DNA of 6,301 nt from Erythrobacter sp. UBA3075 (GTDB lineage Bacteria > Pseudomonadota > Alphaproteobacteria > Sphingomonadales > Sphingomonadaceae), in the NCBI GenBank assembly GCA_002367375.1, contig DFBR01000140.1:1-6301 (forward strand), read 5' to 3'. Of the stretch, positions 1 through 5,972 are shown one piece after another (position 1 is the stretch's first letter; each line of letters starts with the position of its first letter). The notes under the pieces were generated by a model, which did no database searches, was not told where the DNA came from, and was given only the letters and a program-made list of their open reading frames with translations. The position numbers and the translations under genes were made by a program.

Positions 1-842
1 AGTTCGGCAGCAGGCGAGGCGGCAAGCGCTGGCGAGCTGTCGAATATGATGATCCGGTTGGGTGCCGCGCGGGTCAGTCGGTCGAGCACTTCGGCAGTGC
101 GCGTACTGGACAGATATTCGCTATCGGATGTCGTGTGGTTGCCCGCTGGTAAGACATGCAGCCCAGCCACATCGGTGGCGAGGACGCAGTCTTCGACATT
201 GATATCATCGCGCGCCAGCACATCCATAAAGCCCGGTCCGCGCGGCAGGCCCAGCATTGAAAGGATCGAAGGCTTGGCAAAATCGGCGTCAACGAGCAGC
301 ACTTCGCTGTCCTTCTCCGCCGCCATCGCCAGCGCCAGATTGACCGCGCAATAGCTCTTGCCTTCGCTGGGTAGCGGTGAGCACACGAGTACGCGCTGGG
401 CGACCTTGCCTGATCCGGCATCACGCGCCTTGCGCACCGAAGCGAGCACTTGCCGCTTAACGATGCGAAATTCTTCGAGCAGCGCAGTGATCGGGCCATC
501 AGGCTGGATCAGCCCGTGGCGGGCGAGGCATTCAGGATCGAGCGCGTGAATTTCTTCGGAGAAATGCACATCATCATAGACTTGCTCAGGCTCGGGAGCC
601 TTTGCCGCTTCGCCTTCAATTGCTGCCGGAGGCATCCGCCGTGACAGAGCTTCGGAAAGTGGAATTTCGACGGGCGTATCGAGCGAGACTGCGGCCTTCC
701 TGCGCTTGATACGGCGATTGACCGGCTGCGCCAGGTCTTTTGGCACGGGCGCAGACTTGGCCGCGTCGCCCAGGCTGAAGCCATCTTCCGCCTTCTCGAA
801 AAGCGATTTCTCAGGAGGCTGGATCTTGCTGTGTTCTGTCAT
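1..842 (-). CDS. Tyrosine autokinase-type P-loop ATPase of the XrtA/EPS locus, C-terminus cut by window edge
   Basis: Cytoplasmic partner of the Wzz-like protein encoded just upstream. Bacterial tyrosine kinases of this kind bind ATP and control polysaccharide chain length and export through autophosphorylation. The visible part is 280 codons from ATG at 842. Residues 1-115 form a charged, low-complexity tail without membrane segment. The nucleotide-binding domain starts near 120 (EEFRIVKRQ). Walker A is SPLPSEGKS at 155-163 with K162, Walker A' is VLLVDADFAKPS at 181-192, and a Walker B-like IIIFDSSPAL lies at 264-273. The order matches the exosortase-associated kinase family (TIGR03018 type). 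The loop before GKS has Pro and Ser where relatives usually have Ala/Gly and Gly, but the lysine and serine are kept. The gene starts 11 bp after the stop of the chain-length gene, so co-transcription is likely, and GAGG overlapping that stop can serve as ribosome site. The final segment, including any tyrosine-rich tail, lies outside the window, so kinase activity cannot be judged. A non-kinase MinD/ParA-like role is less likely given the neighbours. Confidence 0.88.
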   Translation of the reverse strand, partial: MTEHSKIQPPEKSLFEKAEDGFSLGDAAKSAPVPKDLAQPVNRRIKRRKAAVSLDTPVEIPLSEALSRRMPPAAIEGEAAKAPEPEQVYDDVHFSEEIHALDPECLARHGLIQPDGPITALLEEFRIVKRQVLASVRKARDAGSGKVAQRVLVCSPLPSEGKSYCAVNLALAMAAEKDSEVLLVDADFAKPSILSMLGLPRGPGFMDVLARDDINVEDCVLATDVAGLHVLPAGNHTTSDSEYLSSTRTAEVLDRLTRAAPNRIIIFDSSPALAASPAAE

Positions 843-853
843 GTCCTGTCCCC

Positions 854-2377
854 TCAAGCCATCGTGCTGCGCTGGACGAATTCAACGCTCATGAGCACCA
901 CGAACAGGACGCCAAGCCCACCGGCTCCGGCTGCGAAATACTTCAGGCGCTGGCGGCGCAATTCACGCCCCGCCTCGGTAAATGTGTGGCTGATCGTTCC
1001 GATAACCGGCAGACCGAAGGTGCGCTCCAACTGGTTTGCGGTCGCGAATGTCGAGCCAAGCTTGCTCAGCGCAAAGGTCGTGCCCACGCCGGCACCAAGG
1101 CCAAGCACCAACACGCCGAACAGCAGTAGCGGGCGATTGGGTGCGGCAGGAACACGCGGAGTGGTCGGCGGATCGACAACTTCAAACTGTCCGGCGCTGC
1201 GCTCGCCTTCGAGCTGGCCGCGCAGGCGCAGCTCTTCGCGGTCCTGCAATAGCTCGTCATACTGCTCGCGCAGCACTTCATAATCGCGGCTGATACGCTG
1301 GGCTTCGGCAGCAACGCCCGGCTCACGCGCCTGACTCGCGTTGATCGAGGCAATTTCAGCGCGCAGTGCGGCGGCGCGCGATTGCAGCGACATGACGTTG
1401 GACTGGCGCTCGACCCGCATCGACTGGAGTGATGTGTAGGCCGGGTTAGGCATTCCGCCTCCACCCGAAGCGCCCGAAGCGGCCGCGCGTTCACGCAGTG
1501 AAGCGACAGTGCGCTGAGCGGCAACAACATCGGGATGTTCATCGGTCAGACCGCGCGCGCGCATTGCGGCGAGGTTTGCCTCAGCCTGTGCCAAGGTCGC
1601 CTGCGGTCCACCAGAGCCCGGAACTATGATCGTGCGCGGTGTGCTGGCAATCTGTCCATCGATTGAGGCCATCGCGCTTTGCGCTGCAGCGAGATCTGAT
1701 TCCACGCTGCGTAGCTCCGCACGGGTCGCACTCATCTGCGCCGCGATGGTCTGCGCACCGCCAATAAGGTCAGGATGCTGCGCCTCGAAGCCCAAGCGGC
1801 GTTCTTCTGCCGCCGCAAGTTCAGCTTCGCGATTGGCAAGTTGTTCGTTCAGAAATTCTATCGAATCTGACATTTCACCGCGCGCACCACCAAGGTTTTC
1901 CTCGCGGAAAATGTCGATCATGCGCTGCGCAATGGTCTGGGCGAGCTCGGCGTTCTCAGCGTCGGAAAGGTCACCACGCCCGCTCGTCGCGGAAATCTCG
2001 AAGATATTGTCGCCTACGCTGACGACCTGAATGTCATCCTCGAGCTGGGCTATGGCCGCTTCCATGTCGGTGGGCGAGCTGACCGTGTCACCGATCCGAG
2101 TAGATCGGACCACGGTTTCCAGATTCACCGAGCTGACCAGCGTTTGGCGAATGCGATCAATGTCGCGCTCACGCGCATTTGCCCCGATGCCGATCTGCTC
2201 GGCAAGCACATCATCCAGCTGCACAAAGATACGCGCTTCGGATTCGTAACTGTTGGGGATCAGCGCGACCACCAGCCAGCCAAGCAGGCACACGCCCCAG
2301 GCAATGCCCAGCGCCAGCCAGCGGCGGTTCCAGACTGCCCAGAGCCCGGCGCGCAGTTCTTCAAGAAGCTGGTTCAA
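854..2377 (-). CDS. Wzz-like polysaccharide chain-length determinant, XrtA/PEP-CTERM type
   Basis: Inner-membrane co-polymerase that sets exopolysaccharide length and links the cytoplasmic kinase to export. The protein has 507 residues. A first membrane segment spans about 20-41 and is followed by a Wzz-type start of the periplasmic domain (SYESEARIFVQLDDVLAE, 43-60). Long Ala/Glu/Arg-rich coiled coils lie near 170-245 and 258-300, and again near 320-392. HPD occurs twice (201-203 and 281-283), the second in the TDEHPDV motif typical of the family. A Gly-rich linker lies at 301-309. A proline motif (DPPTTPRVPAAPNRP, 402-416) leads into a second membrane segment at about 417-437. A third hydrophobic segment at about 479-500 is followed by a very short tail. 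Three segments plus a separate kinase gene fit the TIGR03007-type proteins rather than fused Wzc. The start is TTG: AGGGAG sits 7 bases before it, the next sequence (NQLLEELRAGLW) looks like a family N-terminus, and no Met follows until residue 105, beyond the first membrane segment. It lies 13 bp from the export gene upstream and 11 bp from the kinase gene downstream. Confidence 0.92.
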   Translation of the reverse strand: MNQLLEELRAGLWAVWNRRWLALGIAWGVCLLGWLVVALIPNSYESEARIFVQLDDVLAEQIGIGANARERDIDRIRQTLVSSVNLETVVRSTRIGDTVSSPTDMEAAIAQLEDDIQVVSVGDNIFEISATSGRGDLSDAENAELAQTIAQRMIDIFREENLGGARGEMSDSIEFLNEQLANREAELAAAEERRLGFEAQHPDLIGGAQTIAAQMSATRAELRSVESDLAAAQSAMASIDGQIASTPRTIIVPGSGGPQATLAQAEANLAAMRARGLTDEHPDVVAAQRTVASLRERAAASGASGGGGMPNPAYTSLQSMRVERQSNVMSLQSRAAALRAEIASINASQAREPGVAAEAQRISRDYEVLREQYDELLQDREELRLRGQLEGERSAGQFEVVDPPTTPRVPAAPNRPLLLFGVLVLGLGAGVGTTFALSKLGSTFATANQLERTFGLPVIGTISHTFTEAGRELRRQRLKYFAAGAGGLGVLFVVLMSVEFVQRSTMA

Positions 2378-2384
2378 GCCCCCG

Positions 2385-2390
2385 CTCCCT
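2385..2390 (-). promoter_or_regulatory. Ribosome binding site supporting the TTG start of the chain-length gene
   Basis: On the minus strand AGGGAG follows directly after the stop codon TGA of the export lipoprotein gene and lies 7 bases before TTG at 2377. This near-consensus Shine-Dalgarno at normal spacing is the main reason to accept TTG as start. Terminating ribosomes would be delivered straight to it. Confidence 0.7.
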
Positions 2391-3035
2391 TCAGAACATG
2401 CTTTCGGGGATGATGATCACATCGCCCGGCATCAGCATGACATTGGCGTCGCTATCACCGCGGCGCAGCAGGTCTGACAGACGCACATCATATTCGCGCT
2501 GCTCGCCGGATTCGCGATCAAAGCGGATCAGGCGCGAGCGATTGCCCGCTGCATATTCCGACAGACCGCCAACCGAGATCATCGCATCAAGCAATGTCAT
2601 GTTGGCACGGTAGGGAATGGAGGCAGGCTCCGCCGTAGCGCCAACAATCCGAACCTGCTGGCTGAAAGTGCCGGCAAATTCGTTGACGATCACCGTGACA
2701 AGCGGCTCTTCGATATATTGCGAAAGCTGCAGACGGATATCCTCGGCCAGCATTGTTGGCGTCTTCCCCACGGCGGGCATATCGGCCACCAGCGGCGTGG
2801 TGATCCGGCCGTCGGGTCGCACCTGCACCTCGGCACCAAGCTCATCATTGCGCCAGACATGGATCGTCAGCTTGTCGAGCGGACCGATTACATATTCCTC
2901 GCCCGGACCCTCCTGCATGGAGACAAAGCGAGCGGGTTCGAGCTGGGAACCGGCAGAGCCGCCCGCACAACCGGCAAGGGCAAGCCCAAGGCTCGTCGTA
3001 ACGAACAGTGTTTTGAACGGTGATGTCGTGCGCAT
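2391..3035 (-). CDS. Wza-like polysaccharide export lipoprotein, short XrtA-associated form
   Basis: Periplasmic/outer-membrane lipoprotein that passes the finished polysaccharide to the outside. It has 214 residues. Residues 1-22 form a lipoprotein signal peptide with lipobox LAGC and acylated Cys23. A polysaccharide export (Poly_export) domain spans about 46-120, with YVIGPLDKLTIHVW at its start and VRPDGRITTPL at 72-82. An SLBB-like domain covers about 126-175 (QVRIVGA then LLDAMISVGGLSEYA), and the protein ends with MPGDVIIIPESMF, as in relatives. This fits the exosortase-associated export family (TIGR03027 type). Compared with Escherichia coli Wza, of about 380 residues, it has only one clear SLBB repeat and no C-terminal amphipathic helix for an outer-membrane pore, so a separate beta-barrel partner is probable. 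ATG at 3035 has AAGGA 8 bases upstream. The gene heads a tight run of three genes (gaps of 13 and 11 bp) and is preceded by a 196-bp gap holding a candidate promoter. Confidence 0.92.
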   Translation of the reverse strand: MRTTSPFKTLFVTTSLGLALAGCAGGSAGSQLEPARFVSMQEGPGEEYVIGPLDKLTIHVWRNDELGAEVQVRPDGRITTPLVADMPAVGKTPTMLAEDIRLQLSQYIEEPLVTVIVNEFAGTFSQQVRIVGATAEPASIPYRANMTLLDAMISVGGLSEYAAGNRSRLIRFDRESGEQREYDVRLSDLLRRGDSDANVMLMPGDVIIIPESMF

Positions 3036-3055
3036 CGAATGCGTCCTTCGCGAGT

Positions 3056-3084
3056 ATTCTGACGCTTGGCTGACCCGGCCTCAA
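3056..3084 (-). promoter_or_regulatory. Candidate sigma-70-type promoter for the export/chain-length/kinase operon
   Basis: In the 196-bp gap before the export gene, the minus strand carries TTGAGG (3079-3084) and CAGAAT (3056-3061) separated by exactly 17 bp, each matching the bacterial consensus at four of six positions. Transcription would begin near 3049, just before AAGGA (3044-3048), giving a very short leader of about 14 bases. No better pair and no sigma-54 GG-N10-GC element was found in the gap. The match is modest and could be chance. Confidence 0.3.
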
Positions 3085-3198
3085 TTGCCGCGCACGCTTC
3101 ACGTCTCTGGATTCAACCAGCGCTTCTCGCGAAAATGGGTGAACATTGCGTTAGTATTGCTGTCCGAAGCGGCAGGAATGGCTAGTTTCTGCCACCCT

Positions 3199-3213
3199 GT
3201 CCCGTTTCGGGAC
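3199..3213 (-). terminator. Small perfect hairpin just after the decarboxylase gene, possible weak terminator
   Basis: GTCCCG and CGGGAC form a perfect 6-bp stem around a 3-base loop, about 18 bp beyond the TAA stop of the decarboxylase gene. No T-run follows on the minus strand, so it is not a standard intrinsic terminator. It may stabilise the 3' end of the upstream message, pause RNA polymerase, or be chance in GC-rich DNA. Confidence 0.22.
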
Positions 3214-3231
3214 GCGCGCCGGTCGGCGTCG

Positions 3232-4458
3232 TTAGACCAGCATTTCGCGGGCTGGACCCTGCCCCAGAAAGGCCGACGGACTGGCGCTTGCGCCATAGGC
3301 TCCGGCACAAAATACTGCGACCAGATCGCCGATTTCTGCGCGCGGAAGGTGCGCCTGGTCTGCCAGTCGGTCCAGCGGCGTGCACAAGCAGCCCACGATA
3401 TTGGCTTCTTCCGAAGGCTCCTCGGAAAAACGCGTAGCAATAGCTACCGGATAGTTGCGCCGCACCACCGTGCCAAAATTTCCCGATGCGGCAAGCTGGT
3501 GATGCAGTCCGCCATCGGTGACGAGATAGGTGATGCCGTGACTCACCTTCCTGTCAATAATGCGCGTGAGATAGACCCCCGCCTCGCCCACAAGATAGCG
3601 GCCAAGCTCCAGCGCGAATTCCGTCTCGCGCAAGATTTCGGGAAGATTGCCGAACTGCAGCTCCAGCGCTTCGCCGATCGCGGCAATATCGAGAGCGCTG
3701 TCGCGTTCAAAATAGGGGATGCCAAAGCCGCCGCCCATGTTGAGATGCGGGATCGGGACGCCTGCTTCTTTCCCCAGTCTCGCGGCGAGGGTTATTACAT
3801 TGGCCTGCGAATCAATAATCGCTTCAGCATCAAGCGCTTGACTGCCAGAGTAAATGTGGAATCCACGCCAGTTCACGCCTGCATCGACAAGTTTGCGCGC
3901 CAGCTCCGGCACCCGCTCTTCGTCAATTCCAAACGGCTTGGCACCGCCGCCCATCTTCATGCCCGAACCGCGTAATTCGAACGATGGGTTTACCCGGATT
4001 GCGAGCCGGGGCGCGACACCGAGCGTTTTGGCTGCATCAAGTGCGCGTTCGGCTTCGCCTTCGGACTCGAGATTCAATGTGACACCAGCACGAACTGCCG
4101 CGAAAATTTCGCGTTCGCGCTTGCCCGGACCGGCAAAGCTGATCTCGCGCGGCAAATAGCCCGCCTCTCGCGCCTGTTCGAATTCGCCGCCAGAGGCAAT
4201 GTCGAGACCATCGACATGGTCTGCCATGAATTCGAGAAGTTCCGGGTAAGGGTTTGCCTTCATGGCATAATGTAAGCGGATTCGGTCAGGCAGTGCTGCG
4301 CGTAGCTCACCAATGCGCCGAGTGATCGCATCGCGCGAATAGACGAATAGCGGAGTATCGCCCGCTTCTGTCACCAGCGCGCTGGCGGTGCGCCCGCCGA
4401 TGGCCAATTCGCCATCGCGTTCGTCGAAATAGGGCGGGATGGGACCAAGTGGTTTCAT
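3232..4458 (-). CDS. PLP-dependent decarboxylase, exosortase A system-associated
   Basis: Cytoplasmic fold III decarboxylase, related to diaminopimelate decarboxylase (LysA) but probably with another substrate. It has 408 residues, close to family length. The N-terminal alanine-racemase-like TIM barrel carries HYAMKANPYPELL (63-75) with K67 as the expected PLP Schiff-base lysine, then LDIASGGE (85-92), HIYSGSQ (201-207) and the phosphate-binding loop NMGGGFGIPY (240-249). ELGRYLVGEAG (284-294) corresponds to the EPGR region of LysA with Leu for Pro. The C-terminal beta domain has GCLCTPLD (356-363), with C359 at the catalytic cysteine position, and CAGAYGASASP (384-394) with Y388. LysA normally has Cys-Glu where this protein has Cys-Thr, so meso-diaminopimelate is unlikely as substrate. 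This is the pattern of the decarboxylases found in XrtA polysaccharide loci (TIGR03099 type). The ATG overlaps the ligase stop as ATGA, which implies translational coupling and a shared pathway. The family is clear; the actual substrate is unknown. Confidence 0.9.
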   Translation of the reverse strand: MKPLGPIPPYFDERDGELAIGGRTASALVTEAGDTPLFVYSRDAITRRIGELRAALPDRIRLHYAMKANPYPELLEFMADHVDGLDIASGGEFEQAREAGYLPREISFAGPGKREREIFAAVRAGVTLNLESEGEAERALDAAKTLGVAPRLAIRVNPSFELRGSGMKMGGGAKPFGIDEERVPELARKLVDAGVNWRGFHIYSGSQALDAEAIIDSQANVITLAARLGKEAGVPIPHLNMGGGFGIPYFERDSALDIAAIGEALELQFGNLPEILRETEFALELGRYLVGEAGVYLTRIIDRKVSHGITYLVTDGGLHHQLAASGNFGTVVRRNYPVAIATRFSEEPSEEANIVGCLCTPLDRLADQAHLPRAEIGDLVAVFCAGAYGASASPSAFLGQGPAREMLV

Positions 4459-5957
4459 GCGACTTCCTGTTTCAACTTTGCACGGTCAATCTTGCCGTTC
4501 GGGTTCAGCGGCATTGCATCGACCCAGTGGATGATCTCAGGTTGCATGAAATTGGGCAATTCTCGCCGGAGCGCAGCGCGCAAGCCATCTTCATCGCCCT
4601 CGCCCCGCACCACGAGGTGGATCGCATGACCAAGCCTCTCGTCAGCGACACCGACGGCCACCGCTTCCTCTGCCAATCCCGTGGCGACCACAGCATCCTC
4701 TATTTCCTGCGGACTAATTCGGTTGCCCGCGCTCTTGATCATCGCATCGTCGCGGCCGACAAAATAGAGCAGGCCATCGTTGTCACGCCGGACCGTATCG
4801 CCCGACCACACGGCGGTACCGCCATAAGTCGAGGCAGCTGGCGCCGGCTTGAACCGCTCGGCTGTCCGCTTCGGGTCTTGCCAATATCCTTGCGCAACCA
4901 GCGGCCCGCAGTGAACCAGCTCGCCTTCAGAGGCGACCGAACCATTCTCGTCCACCACAAGAATTTCAGCAAAGGGGATGGCTGTGCCCATCGACGTTGG
5001 ATGGCTATCCACCAGCGCGGGGTCGAGATAGGTCGAGCGAAAGGCTTCGGTCAGACCGTACATCGGAAACAGCCTCGCATCGGGAAAAATGCGCCGCAAA
5101 TCGCGTACCAGATCTGTGGTGAGCGCGCCGCCGCTATTGGTCATGCGCCGCATTTGCGCGACCGCTTCGGGCGGCCATTCCTGTTCGGTCACCTGCACCC
5201 ACAGCGGGGGGACAGCAGCAAGCGTAGTTATGCCGTGCCGCACGCACGCCTTGATGACATCGCGCGGCGTCAAATAATCGAGCGGAGCAACACTGCCGCC
5301 AGCATACCACGTCGAAAGCAGTTGGTTCTGTCCGTAATCGAAGCTGAGGGGCAGCACGGCCAGGGTCACATCGTCGCGCGCCATGCCGAGGTAATGCGCG
5401 ACACTGACTGCGCCCAGCCACAAATTCGCATGGCTCAGCATCACGCCCTTGGGACGGCCTGTAGAGCCGCTGGTGTAGAGGATTGCGGCCAGATCATCGG
5501 GATTGACAGAGGAAGGCTCCAGATCGCCCTCAAAGCCCTCCAACAGAGCGTAGAACGCCTTTTCCTCCCGCACCGCGCAAGTCGCGGGAAGATCGCCCTC
5601 CTTTAGCGAGGAAATCCGCGCGCTATTGGCGATAAGCAGACTGGCTCCGCAATCGTGCAGGATATGCCGCACTTGCGCGTGCTTGAGCAGCGGATTGACC
5701 GGCACATGCACCAGCCCCGCCCGCGCGGCGGCGAGTGGCATCAGGCAGGTCAATTCGCCCTTTGCCGCCCAGGTCGCCACCCTCGCCCCCTTTTGTGAGA
5801 CATTTTCGGCCAGCCAAGCAGCCATTCTCGCGACACGGCTTCTTAAGTCCTGCCAGCTAAGGGTTTCGCCGCGCAGGACCAGCGCCGGATCGCCATTCGC
5901 CCCGCATTGTGCGAGGTGATCAAGCGGCTGGGGCACGGGATCGGGCGTGGTGGACAT
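4455..5957 (-). CDS. AMP-forming acyl/aminoacyl ligase, exosortase A system-associated
   Basis: Adenylating enzyme of the ANL superfamily, which activates a carboxylic acid as acyl-AMP and passes it to CoA or a carrier-protein thiol. It has 500 residues. The ATP-binding P-loop is YTSGSTGRPKG (161-171). A4-like LSFDYGQNQ lies at 204-212, YGLTE at 300-304, SGDTVRRDNDG at 385-395, and hinge motif GRDDAMIKSAGNRISP at 401-416. The C-terminal NPNGKIDR (485-492) holds the catalytic lysine K489, so the enzyme should be able to adenylate. D207 falls where amino-acid-activating A domains (FDxS) have the Asp that binds the alpha-amino group, which hints at an amino acid substrate. The profile fits the XrtA-associated ligase family (TIGR03098 type). 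ATG at 5957 is chosen because AGAGG lies 4 bases upstream and PLDHLAQ follows closely, as expected for an N-terminus. Its end overlaps the decarboxylase start by 4 bp. Its start is 15 bp from a divergent acyltransferase-like gene. No carrier-protein gene is visible nearby. Confidence 0.9.
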   Translation of the reverse strand: MSTTPDPVPQPLDHLAQCGANGDPALVLRGETLSWQDLRSRVARMAAWLAENVSQKGARVATWAAKGELTCLMPLAAARAGLVHVPVNPLLKHAQVRHILHDCGASLLIANSARISSLKEGDLPATCAVREEKAFYALLEGFEGDLEPSSVNPDDLAAILYTSGSTGRPKGVMLSHANLWLGAVSVAHYLGMARDDVTLAVLPLSFDYGQNQLLSTWYAGGSVAPLDYLTPRDVIKACVRHGITTLAAVPPLWVQVTEQEWPPEAVAQMRRMTNSGGALTTDLVRDLRRIFPDARLFPMYGLTEAFRSTYLDPALVDSHPTSMGTAIPFAEILVVDENGSVASEGELVHCGPLVAQGYWQDPKRTAERFKPAPAASTYGGTAVWSGDTVRRDNDGLLYFVGRDDAMIKSAGNRISPQEIEDAVVATGLAEEAVAVGVADERLGHAIHLVVRGEGDEDGLRAALRRELPNFMQPEIIHWVDAMPLNPNGKIDRAKLKQEVA

Positions 5958-5972
5958 TCAGCCTCTGGGGAA

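Noticed and set aside
1552..1562. Alternating CG run
   Set aside because: It is inside the chain-length gene and encodes ordinary Arg-Ala-Arg codons in a coiled-coil region, so it is explained by high-GC codon use.
3181..3196. TGGCAG-N6-GCC on the minus strand before the export gene as a sigma-54 promoter
   Set aside because: The GC element is one base too close to the GG element, a spacing that sigma-54 does not normally tolerate.
3099..3440. 113-codon minus-strand open frame across the gap and the decarboxylase end
   Set aside because: It is in a different frame from the decarboxylase, whose C-terminal motif CAGAYGASASP continues to TAA at 3232-3234. The frame shows no family pattern.
2617..3975. 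452-codon open frame on the plus strand
   Set aside because: It lies antisense to the export and decarboxylase genes and crosses the gap between them. Its translation has no recognisable motif or domain, and such frames are common opposite GC-rich genes. The minus-strand genes have full family motifs.
4449..5606. 385-codon open frame on the plus strand
   Set aside because: Antisense to the ligase, whose catalytic motifs are intact. The translation is rich in Arg, His and Gln without domain-like patterns.
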